A stretch of 64,000 nt of DNA from Dorea sp. D27 (GTDB taxonomy: Bacteria > Bacillota > Clostridia > Lachnospirales > Lachnospiraceae). Of the stretch, positions 1-7,279 are shown one piece after another (positions within the stretch are counted from its first letter, which is position 1; each line of letters starts with the position of its first letter). Under the pieces are notes generated by a model, which worked only from the letters and a program-made list of their open reading frames with translations, was not told the DNA's origin and ran no database searches. The stretch is from contig NZ_KQ236744.1 in NCBI RefSeq assembly GCF_001185345.1, positions 687,794-751,793 on the forward strand, written 5' to 3'. Made by a program: the position numbers and the translations under genes.

Positions 1-46
1 TTTGAAAAAAACCCCGTCCCCAATTCGTTTTTGGGTGTCCCCTGTC
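1..46. repeat. Arm of a palindromic interspersed repeat, cut by the window edge
   Basis: This stretch carries ccgtccccaattcg, a T-run and a gtcccctgtc block. It is the diverged equivalent of the right arm of the perfect palindrome at 52119-52192 (ccgtccccaattca ... ccctgtcccc). It directly abuts the stop codon of the DUF5107 gene, just as the 52 kb copy abuts the second DUF5107 gene. The partner arm, if present, lies before base 1. It could act as a terminator for the leftward gene. Confidence 0.6.
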
Positions 47-47
47 T

Positions 48-3000
48 TTATTCCGCCATAGTCAGATGGCATACGGCTCCTTGATAATCTGGTTTCACAG
101 CCAGTATTTCGTGAAGAATTTCTGCTGCTCTTTCTTTTTCTCCCAGGCCGATTTTCCCAAGTGCCATGAGATACTGGCAGTATATATCATTGCGTTCTTT
201 GATATTTTCCGGGAACACTTCTATTTCTGGAAGCGATACGGCGAAATAATCATAAGTAACATGGTCGAAAATATGCTTTTCACCGAATGCCAGGAGCTGA
301 TGATAGCATTTCCTGGCGGCGGCCCTGTTTCCTAGTTCTTCATTTGCCAGGCCCTGATAGAGGATCGTGTCGGAGGGCTGGTCGTTATAGTACAGGACGC
401 TGGAAGGCTCCTCAAGGCCTGTGGCCGCTTTCTCAAAATATGACCGGGCGGTCTTGCCGTCATTCTTTGCTTTATATGCTTTTCCGAGATAGTAATCCGC
501 TATGTTATCCTGGACGTTCGGAAGCTTTCCTTCTCCTAAGTTCTCAGGATACGCTTTCGTCGCCTCGAGCAGGCGGATTGCCTCATCATAGGAAGCATCC
601 GCCAGAAGCTTAAGTGCCTTCTGTGTCAGTGCGTAGCGGTACTGGGCGCTGACCTTGCCTTCGCCGCCTTCCCACGGATGGAACCGGTGTCCGTTCAGGC
701 AGTCCAGTGCCAGATCGTACTGGCCCGTATTATTTAACAGTGTAATGTATTCCACATAGAGCGCGTCACGGTATTCCACAAGCTCAAGATGGGCGCAAAG
801 GAGCGTAAGCCTGTCTTCGGCGGATACACCGGCTCTTGCACGGAGCTGGTCATATTCCAGAAGGAAGCGGGAGCTGGAAGCATCAAGTGAAAATGCTTTC
901 GCCATACATTCCAGCGCTTTCGGAATATCTTTCTGCTTGTTGTAATATGCAATTGCAAGGTTCCGCCAGTTCATGCCGAAGCAGGGCGCCTTATCGGCAG
1001 CGGTTTCCCAATGGAAGACTGCCTTCTCATACTGCTTCTTGTCATACAGGAGACATCCAAGGTAATAGTGGGCAAAAGGTGCGTCATCAAGCAGCCGGAC
1101 AGCACTTTCCAGAATAAGCACTTCCTCAGGGCGGTTCGGGAAGCAGTAGCTGGAATCGGCAGCTTCGCCGAGCTGATGCATCCTTGCGGCCTCGCCCCTC
1201 TCCCCCTTGAGCTCATAGATGTACCCTTTATAATAATGGAGCAACGGAGAGCTGTCGGCACAGGAGGCCAGTATGGCCAGCGCATCCTCATAGAGACCGG
1301 CTTTCATATAATCAAGTGCCAGTTCCAGATAGTTATGAGCAGGCTCTCGCATCTTGGACTTCCATTCCGCAAAGTCATTGCATTGCATTGCACTCTCGTA
1401 CAGGGTTCCCATGTCCAGCGGGTCGATAGACCGGCTCTCGGCAATGAGAGCTTCATTGTCTGCAGAGAGCATACGAAGAATCGCAGCCTTCAGTGTACGG
1501 GCTTTCATATTGTGCCAGCCGCGGATGAGAGAATTATCTATAAATGCAAGCGCCTGACGGTAATCGCCCTGGCGGCAGGAGAGACAGGCCAGCCAGTAGT
1601 AACCGGCTCCCTGTGTCTCATAGCTCCATGTAGATTTATAGAAAGCATCATAAGCCGCCTGTATATCACCGGTCATGACGAGCGCCAGACCAAGGTTGAA
1701 ATAGCTCTCGCCATAGTACGGATTCGGGTTCTTCCACGTCTGCTTCTCAATCGCCTTCTTAAAATGACCGATACTCGCCGTAAAGTTCCCGCGCCTGTAC
1801 TGGAGAAGCCCATATCCATTGTTCAGACGAATATCAGACGGATCACGTCTTAGTCCCTCTACATAGTAAGCTTCCGGGTCAAGCGTGGCATGGCGGTACT
1901 GTTCGAGATGAAGTGCGCCCAGATATAGCTCCTCTGTGGTCTTAAGCTCTTCAGGAGGAAGAAGAGGCTCCGCCGGCTCCGGCGTCGGTTCCAGTTCCTG
2001 CGCTTCGTGCGTATAGGAGACAAGCCCATAGCCTTCTGCGTCGGATAGTGTGACCGTTACCCCATCGAGGCTTTTGAGAGCGGTGTCAAAGGCGGCGTCA
2101 TAATACTGTGCCGGGGTGAGATCCGACCGGTCGGTGAAGAGTGTCTCGTCTCCTTTCTTTACAGAGACTAAGGCGTTCTCAAACGTTCCGGAAGTGTATG
2201 CTTTCAGCAGACACTTGCCGTCGGCAAGATCGATGCTGACCGCCGCATCTTTTGTGGCATTCTTAACGCGCCCCACATGCTTGTAAGGCATAAAATACTG
2301 GGTAAATGTCTTCTCTTCATATGGCTTCAGCCATGTAAAATCAGGCTGGTTGTCTGCGTAGACACCTGTCATCAATTCTATATAAGGTCCGTCTGTCTCT
2401 GTCAGGCTGCGGTCCCAGGCCTGGCCAAAGTCGCTGTTGCCCCATGTCCACTGCTTCTTGCCCGGGGATATGTGATGGTCGGCTACGTGAAGCAGTCCGG
2501 CATCCACCTGTTCGTCGAAGTTTCCGATAAAATCATAGTCAGAATGTGCCGCCATATAAGAAGTGGGGACCTTTATATTGCGGTAGCATGAGATATCGAT
2601 TCCCTCGGAATAGTCGTATTTATAGTATTCACCTGTCGCGACAGGAAAGGTTGACACCGCACGCTTGCCATGGTCCATGACAGCATGGACATCCGGCGGA
2701 AATACAGAGTATGTATAGTCATTTACAGGTACAGCGGGATTGGCCCACCAGAGAAAGGTCTGAGGCATATCTGTCCGGTTGTACAGGCGTCCCTTGATCT
2801 CAATATAAGCCTTGCCGGGACGGAGCGTAAAAGCGGCCATTCCCTTTGTCCCGTACATTTTGTCGATCTCACTTACATATACCGTAGCAGAACCGTCGGT
2901 ATGTTCTTCCCAGTGGCAGTCTGTAGGAGAATAGGTGGTAGGGCGGTGGTGCTGCGGCCAGTTGAACTCGATGCCTCCTGATATCCATGGTCCGGTAAGA

Positions 3001-3320
3001 CCCACAAGAGCTGGTTTGATCACATGGTTATAATAAACGAAGTCATAGTTGTTCGTCTTGTCCAGAGCGCGCTGGATACGGCCTCCAAGCTCGGGGAGTA
3101 CCATGACGAGCAGATAGTCATTTTCCAGATAGACAGCGCGGTATGACACATCCTCTTTTTCATCAGATATCTTTTCCGTCACCGGGAGCGGATAGACCTT
3201 TCCCGTACTTCCCTGGTAGGCGCGGTTCTCAATAAATAATGGACTTTTCTCCGCCGGGGATACTTTGTAGGTGGGAATTGTTACCGTCTCTTCCCACACG
3301 TGGACCTTGTCAAACTTCAT
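48..3320 (-). CDS. DUF5107 domain protein with C-terminal TPR repeats
   Basis: This is a 1090-residue soluble protein without a signal peptide. The first ~370 residues form the DUF5107 region, with the motifs PELGGR (about 78), WISGGIEFN (about 113) and WWANPAVP. This looks like the beta-sandwich fold of galactose mutarotases, which is my inference. From about residue 460 to the end there are many tetratricopeptide-like helical repeats (NPYYGESYFNLGLAL, PFAHYYLGCLLYDKKQYEKA). I chose ATG 3320 because AAAGGAG lies 9 bases upstream; an upstream in-frame extension has no ribosome site. It is divergent from an AraC regulator, which may control it. A shorter paralogue sits at 52199-54202. The function is unknown; a sugar-sensing, carbohydrate-processing or scaffold role is plausible given the surrounding sugar genes. 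Confidence 0.85.
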   Translation of the reverse strand: MKFDKVHVWEETVTIPTYKVSPAEKSPLFIENRAYQGSTGKVYPLPVTEKISDEKEDVSYRAVYLENDYLLVMVLPELGGRIQRALDKTNNYDFVYYNHVIKPALVGLTGPWISGGIEFNWPQHHRPTTYSPTDCHWEEHTDGSATVYVSEIDKMYGTKGMAAFTLRPGKAYIEIKGRLYNRTDMPQTFLWWANPAVPVNDYTYSVFPPDVHAVMDHGKRAVSTFPVATGEYYKYDYSEGIDISCYRNIKVPTSYMAAHSDYDFIGNFDEQVDAGLLHVADHHISPGKKQWTWGNSDFGQAWDRSLTETDGPYIELMTGVYADNQPDFTWLKPYEEKTFTQYFMPYKHVGRVKNATKDAAVSIDLADGKCLLKAYTSGTFENALVSVKKGDETLFTDRSDLTPAQYYDAAFDTALKSLDGVTVTLSDAEGYGLVSYTHEAQELEPTPEPAEPLLPPEELKTTEELYLGALHLEQYRHATLDPEAYYVEGLRRDPSDIRLNNGYGLLQYRRGNFTASIGHFKKAIEKQTWKNPNPYYGESYFNLGLALVMTGDIQAAYDAFYKSTWSYETQGAGYYWLACLSCRQGDYRQALAFIDNSLIRGWHNMKARTLKAAILRMLSADNEALIAESRSIDPLDMGTLYESAMQCNDFAEWKSKMREPAHNYLELALDYMKAGLYEDALAILASCADSSPLLHYYKGYIYELKGERGEAARMHQLGEAADSSYCFPNRPEEVLILESAVRLLDDAPFAHYYLGCLLYDKKQYEKAVFHWETAADKAPCFGMNWRNLAIAYYNKQKDIPKALECMAKAFSLDASSSRFLLEYDQLRARAGVSAEDRLTLLCAHLELVEYRDALYVEYITLLNNTGQYDLALDCLNGHRFHPWEGGEGKVSAQYRYALTQKALKLLADASYDEAIRLLEATKAYPENLGEGKLPNVQDNIADYYLGKAYKAKNDGKTARSYFEKAATGLEEPSSVLYYNDQPSDTILYQGLANEELGNRAAARKCYHQLLAFGEKHIFDHVTYDYFAVSLPEIEVFPENIKERNDIYCQYLMALGKIGLGEKERAAEILHEILAVKPDYQGAVCHLTMAE

Positions 3321-3440
3321 TTTATATTCTCCTTTCATATATATGAGTAGATGAGCCGCGGGCGGCATGTTCCTGATGTCTCTCTGCATCCAGAGTATCA
3401 TAGCGTGCCGTGTGTTAAAATGGCATAAATGATAAAAAGA

Positions 3441-3469
3441 TGGACAATATTGTGCAAAGAGAATATAAT
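3441..3469 (+). promoter_or_regulatory. Sigma-A-type promoter of the AraC gene
   Basis: TGGACA (3441-3446), a 17-base spacer and a perfect TATAAT (3464-3469). It lies in the divergent gap before the AraC-type regulator, whose start is about 50 bases further on. Confidence 0.6.
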
Positions 3470-3523
3470 GAGGCCAGAGAACACATCAAAAGCTGCGTGT
3501 AAAGAAGGGGGCTGCAGTACAGG

Positions 3524-4411
3524 ATGAATGATATATCAGGTAAAGCAGATGGATTTAAAGATGAAAAATATATCATAATTCCAACCGAATCTTTTGCGGA
3601 CTATGCGGAGCATCCGCTCGTGCGCACGATATATCCGACAGATGTTGGATTCTTTCCAAGGGCGCGTGCCCACTACCGGGAACGCGAGGAAGGGGCGGAC
3701 CAGTATATCCTGATCTATTGTACAGAAGGAAAAGGGAGGATAGAGGTAGAAGACGAGGTGTACCACATCGGCCATTCGGATGCGTTCTGCATCCCAAAGG
3801 GCAGACGGCACAGATATTATGCGGATCAGGGAGATCCGTGGAGCATACTGTGGGCCCATTTCAAGGGGGAAGACACGGGATATTATCCGCTGGAGGAATG
3901 CCGAACCGTACATATGAATTCCAGACAGAGCGACAACCGCATGATGGTTCTGTTCAGGCTGCTGTTCCGTGTACTGGAGCGCAATTATACGATTGGCAAC
4001 TTTATCTATATCTCACAAGTGCTCTCCCTCATATTGTCCGAGATATATTTCAGGGAAAAGACGGATGAGAGTACGGTGCAGGACCGGCACGTGACGATGG
4101 TAATCCGATTCATGTACCAGAATCTGAGGAGGAGCCTGACGCTGGAAGAGATATCTGAAGAAGTCCAGTTGTCCAAAAGTTATCTGAATACGATATTCAA
4201 GACGCAGACAGGACGTTCGCCGGTGGAATTCTTCATCCATCTGAAGATGCAGGAGGCGTGTAAGCTGCTGAAGGCAACAGACATGTATATCTACGAGGTG
4301 AGTTCAGAACTCGGATATGAAGACCAGTATTATTTTTCCAGGATATTTAAAAAAGTGGTGGGAATGTCGCCCAGAGATTATAAAAATGGAGATTACTTCT
4401 ATTGTGAATAG
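3524..4411 (+). CDS. AraC family transcriptional regulator
   Basis: This 295-residue regulator has an N-terminal cupin-like ligand domain (about 30-150, with IYCTEGKGRIEVEDEVYHI and FCIPKGRRHRYYAD) and a C-terminal double helix-turn-helix (about 195-290). The AraC signature includes LSKSYLNTIFKTQTGRSPVEF and LGYEDQYYFSRIFKKVVGMSP. Proteins of this type usually sense a sugar and activate nearby catabolic genes. It is divergent from the DUF5107/TPR gene, its likeliest target, and is followed after 20 bases by the response regulator. The ATG at 3524 has a GGGGG block about 12 bases upstream, slightly far; no better start is visible. Confidence 0.88.
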   Translation: MNDISGKADGFKDEKYIIIPTESFADYAEHPLVRTIYPTDVGFFPRARAHYREREEGADQYILIYCTEGKGRIEVEDEVYHIGHSDAFCIPKGRRHRYYADQGDPWSILWAHFKGEDTGYYPLEECRTVHMNSRQSDNRMMVLFRLLFRVLERNYTIGNFIYISQVLSLILSEIYFREKTDESTVQDRHVTMVIRFMYQNLRRSLTLEEISEEVQLSKSYLNTIFKTQTGRSPVEFFIHLKMQEACKLLKATDMYIYEVSSELGYEDQYYFSRIFKKVVGMSPRDYKNGDYFYCE

Positions 4412-4431
4412 TGCCGGAAAGGAAAAGCAAC

Positions 4432-5106
4432 ATGCATTATAATTGTTTGATTGTAGATGATGAGACAGAACTGGCTCAGATGACATGTGAATATTTTAAA
4501 ATGTTTGATGTCACATGTACATATGTGGAAAACGCTGCCCAGTGCCACAGGTTCCTGAAGGAGCATGAAGCAGATATGCTGCTTATGGACATTAACCTGG
4601 AAGATGAGAGCGGGTTCGAAATATGTAAAAAAATCCGCCAGAGTTCTGACATCCCTATCTTGTTCATAAGTGCCAGGCAAAGTGATGATGATGTACTCAT
4701 CGCACTTAATATCGGGGGAGATGATTATATCAAGAAGCCGTATTCGCTGAGTATCCTTCTGGCAAAGGTGAAGGTGACGCTTAAGCGCATGGCTAAGGAA
4801 CGTGCGGGCAGCAGGGAGGGATACGGGGACGTATCGATTGATGAGGCCACGATGCGCGTCTATAAAGGCGGAAAGGAAATCCAGCTGAAAGCCAAAGAGT
4901 TCAGGCTGTTTCAATATCTGTTCCGCAACCGAAATAAAATCGTAACGAAAGAGGAATTATTTGAGGAAGTGTGGGGAGATTCTTATTTCAGCGACGGAAC
5001 CTTGAATGTCCATATAAGGAAGCTGAGAGAGAAGATTGAGGAGAATCCGAATGAGCCTCAGATGATAAAGACGATATGGGGAACGGGGTATATGCTGGAA
5101 TTATGA
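4432..5106 (+). CDS. OmpR/PhoB-family response regulator
   Basis: A 224-residue protein with a receiver domain (about 1-115) and a winged-helix DNA-binding domain (about 128-224). Visible are the acidic pocket DDE at 9-11, the phospho-acceptor Asp53 in LLMDINL, the conserved Lys in YIKKPYS and the C-terminal IKTIWGTGYML wing. ATG 4432 is preferred over an upstream GTG that overlaps the AraC stop, because AAAGGA sits about 9 bases before it and the protein then starts at the canonical first beta strand. Its stop overlaps the kinase start (ATGA), so the two are translationally coupled. The likely target is the ABC exporter downstream, where TTAAGA repeats are visible. Confidence 0.92.
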   Translation: MHYNCLIVDDETELAQMTCEYFKMFDVTCTYVENAAQCHRFLKEHEADMLLMDINLEDESGFEICKKIRQSSDIPILFISARQSDDDVLIALNIGGDDYIKKPYSLSILLAKVKVTLKRMAKERAGSREGYGDVSIDEATMRVYKGGKEIQLKAKEFRLFQYLFRNRNKIVTKEELFEEVWGDSYFSDGTLNVHIRKLREKIEENPNEPQMIKTIWGTGYMLEL

Positions 5107-6377
5107 AACTTCGATATATAACGATAGTATTCACCGCTGCCATACTGCTCGTGCTGGCAGCGAACTTAAAAGAGACAGAGGCTCCAAAGTACCAGGCCGC
5201 GGACACCGTCTCCCTGAACATGGAATATGCGCGTATCGCAGAAGGTCTTGCGCAGGGAAAAAAGCGGGAGGATATAGAAAAAGACTCCGGCTGCCAGATA
5301 CTGCTCGCATCGGATGCAGACTATGAGAGCCGGGTCATGGAGGCAGTGAAAAAAGGAGATACTCTGCTGGATTATAACGCAGATGGGGAAGAAGCAGGAT
5401 ATCCTGCAGGAAAAATCGTCTTTCCGGGTGCCCGTGAGCGGCTGGGAGAACTGGAAAAAGATGTACAGAGCCGTATGACCGCCATGTGCCTTCTCGTGCT
5501 GCTGATAGGATATGGACTGATCGCGCTCATTTATGTTTATTTCATCCGGCCATTTGGAAGGCTGAAACAGTTTGCCGCCGATGTAGCAAAAGGGAATCTG
5601 GATGCACCGCTTCGGATGACGAAGGGAAATTATTTTGGCATCTTTACGGAAAGCTTCGACTTGATGCGCGAGGAGCTGAAGAAAGCGAAAGAAAAAGAAT
5701 ATCTGGCCAATATGAGCAAAAAGGAGCTTGCCGCAGGACTGTCGCACGATATGAAGACACCTGTGGCGGTCATCAAAGCGACAAGCGAGCTTATGAAAGC
5801 AAAAGCAGAACAAAGCGGGGGACTGAATCTGGCGGAAGTACAGGAGAAGGCCGGCGTCATAGGGCAGAAGGCAGATATGCTGGGGCAGCTTACGGACAAT
5901 ATGTTCCATGCAACACTGGAAGAGCTGGAAAGCCTGGCGGTGAATCCGCTTGAAGTGCCTTCCACCGTCATATCCCACGTACTGGATAAGCTGCGTGTAC
6001 ATGAGGACGTCCGTATCCATTCTGAAGTGCCGGAATGCCTTGTCCATATGGATGTGCTGCGCTTTGAACAGGTGCTGGACAATATCCTGAACAATTCGGA
6101 TAAATATGCCGGCACAGGAATCGATATCACGTTCAGAGAACAGCCGGAAGGGATTGTCGTCATGCTGAGGGATTACGGGGAAGGCGTGCCGGAAGATGAG
6201 CTTCCGCTCGTGAAGGAGAAGTATTACCGGGGCAGCAATGCAAAAGGAAAGGAAGGCGCGGGACTCGGGCTTTATCTGGCCGGATACTTTATGAAACATA
6301 TGAAAGGGGACTTTGACTGCTATAACGACGGAGGATTTGTCGTGAATCTGTTCTTGAGGAAAGCAGGGCTGATGTAA
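5103..6377 (+). CDS. Sensor histidine kinase
   Basis: A 424-residue membrane kinase. TM1 is at about 4-22, followed by an extracellular segment of roughly 100 residues, TM2 (CLLVLLIGYGLIALIYVYFI), a HAMP region and the H-box GLSHDMKTPVAVI with phospho-acceptor His215. The ATPase domain has an N-box (NILNNSDKY), a G1 box (DYGEGVP) and a G2 box (GAGLGLYLA). It is translationally coupled to the response regulator (ATGA overlap). The short sensor region and the ABC exporter next door recall systems that respond to peptide antibiotics or envelope stress, but the signal cannot be read from sequence. Confidence 0.92.
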   Translation: MKLRYITIVFTAAILLVLAANLKETEAPKYQAADTVSLNMEYARIAEGLAQGKKREDIEKDSGCQILLASDADYESRVMEAVKKGDTLLDYNADGEEAGYPAGKIVFPGARERLGELEKDVQSRMTAMCLLVLLIGYGLIALIYVYFIRPFGRLKQFAADVAKGNLDAPLRMTKGNYFGIFTESFDLMREELKKAKEKEYLANMSKKELAAGLSHDMKTPVAVIKATSELMKAKAEQSGGLNLAEVQEKAGVIGQKADMLGQLTDNMFHATLEELESLAVNPLEVPSTVISHVLDKLRVHEDVRIHSEVPECLVHMDVLRFEQVLDNILNNSDKYAGTGIDITFREQPEGIVVMLRDYGEGVPEDELPLVKEKYYRGSNAKGKEGAGLGLYLAGYFMKHMKGDFDCYNDGGFVVNLFLRKAGLM

Positions 6378-6398
6378 GAAGAAAATGTATGAGAAAGT

Positions 6399-6463
6399 TT
6401 AAGAATCAGTTAAGAAACAGGCAGGAATCAGATTAAGACTTGCGAAGCCGCATAAGGTACAAT
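6399..6463 (+). promoter_or_regulatory. Candidate response-regulator boxes and promoter of the ABC exporter
   Basis: TTAAGA occurs at 6399-6404 and 6410-6415 (11-base spacing, one helical turn; extended TTAAGAATCAG / TTAAGAAACAG) and again at 6433-6438. A TACAAT -10 box lies at 6458-6463. There is no good -35 at 17 bases; the third TTAAGA occupies that place, the layout expected when an OmpR-type activator replaces the -35 contact. The sites and their link to the regulator at 4432 are inferred. Confidence 0.5.
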
Positions 6464-6494
6464 AAAGCCGTGGAAGAAAAACCGCGGCTTTTTT
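6464..6494 (+). terminator. Rho-independent terminator after the kinase gene
   Basis: AAAGCCGTGG (6464-6473) pairs with CCGCGGCTTT (6482-6491) over 10 pairs with one G-T, with an 8-base loop and a T-run to 6494. The TACAAT box just upstream would start RNA at about 6470, inside the left arm, so that transcript could not form the hairpin. Confidence 0.8.
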
Positions 6495-6521
6495 ATGTCC
6501 GCCAGAGAAAGGATTATAACT

Positions 6522-7277
6522 ATGGGAGTAATATTAAAAGCGAAAGACCTGTGCAAGACATTTTCTAATGAAAGTGTCCAACAGCACGTATTGAAGAATC
6601 TTAACATTGAGATAGACGAGGGAGAATTTGCCGTCATCATGGGCAGTTCAGGATCCGGGAAAAGTACACTGCTCTATACGCTGTCCGGGATGGAGCGTCC
6701 CACACTCGGAAACATAGCAATCAGAGGAGAAGAGATATCAGGATACTCAAATGACAGGCTGGCAGTGTTCCGGAGGAAGAACTGCGGCTTTGTCTTCCAG
6801 CAGAATTATCTCAATGACACGATGACGGCACTGGATAACATCATGGTGAGCGGGCTGCTCCTCAGCAGGGAAAAAAAGAAGATAGCAGAAAAGACAGCCG
6901 GGCTGTTTGAAAAAGTCGGGCTTTCCCGGGATACGCTTCACAAGTATCCCGCACAGCTGTCAGGCGGGGAGGCGCAGAGAGTGGCATTCGTAAGAGGAAT
7001 CATCAACACTCCGTCGGTCCTGTTTGCAGACGAACCGACAGGGGCGCTGAATTCTAAGAGCGCCTCTCAGGTGCTCGACATTTTTACAGAACTGAATACG
7101 CAGGGACAGACCATACTCATGGTGACCCATGATATGAAAGCGGCGATAAGAGGCAGCAGAATCCTGTATCTCCAGGACGGGGTCATCCTCGATGAACTGA
7201 GACTTGGGGCGTACAGCCCGGATGATGATAAGAGGCCGGAGCAGCTCCGTGGATTCCTGAGAGAGATGGGGTGGTAG
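6522..7277 (+). CDS. ABC transporter ATP-binding protein (MacB/FtsE/BceA type)
   Basis: This 251-residue ATPase has Walker A GSSGSGKST at 41-49, Q-loop VFQQNYL, signature LSGGEAQRVAF, Walker B VLFADEPTGAL and the switch His in VTHDM. The EPTGAL and GEAQR patterns belong to the exporter-type family that pairs with FtsX-like permeases. ATG 6522 follows AAAGGA at a good distance; the longer in-frame reading from 6495 starts inside the terminator T-run. It is followed after two bases by the permease, so the two form one transporter, probably induced by the two-component system upstream. Confidence 0.92.
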   Translation: MGVILKAKDLCKTFSNESVQQHVLKNLNIEIDEGEFAVIMGSSGSGKSTLLYTLSGMERPTLGNIAIRGEEISGYSNDRLAVFRRKNCGFVFQQNYLNDTMTALDNIMVSGLLLSREKKKIAEKTAGLFEKVGLSRDTLHKYPAQLSGGEAQRVAFVRGIINTPSVLFADEPTGALNSKSASQVLDIFTELNTQGQTILMVTHDMKAAIRGSRILYLQDGVILDELRLGAYSPDDDKRPEQLRGFLREMGW

Positions 7278-7279
7278 TA

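Noticed and set aside
5166..6299. 377-codon reading frame antisense to the histidine kinase
   Set aside because: It lies entirely opposite a well-supported kinase gene with all motifs; His/Cys/Phe-rich composition is typical of an antisense shadow.
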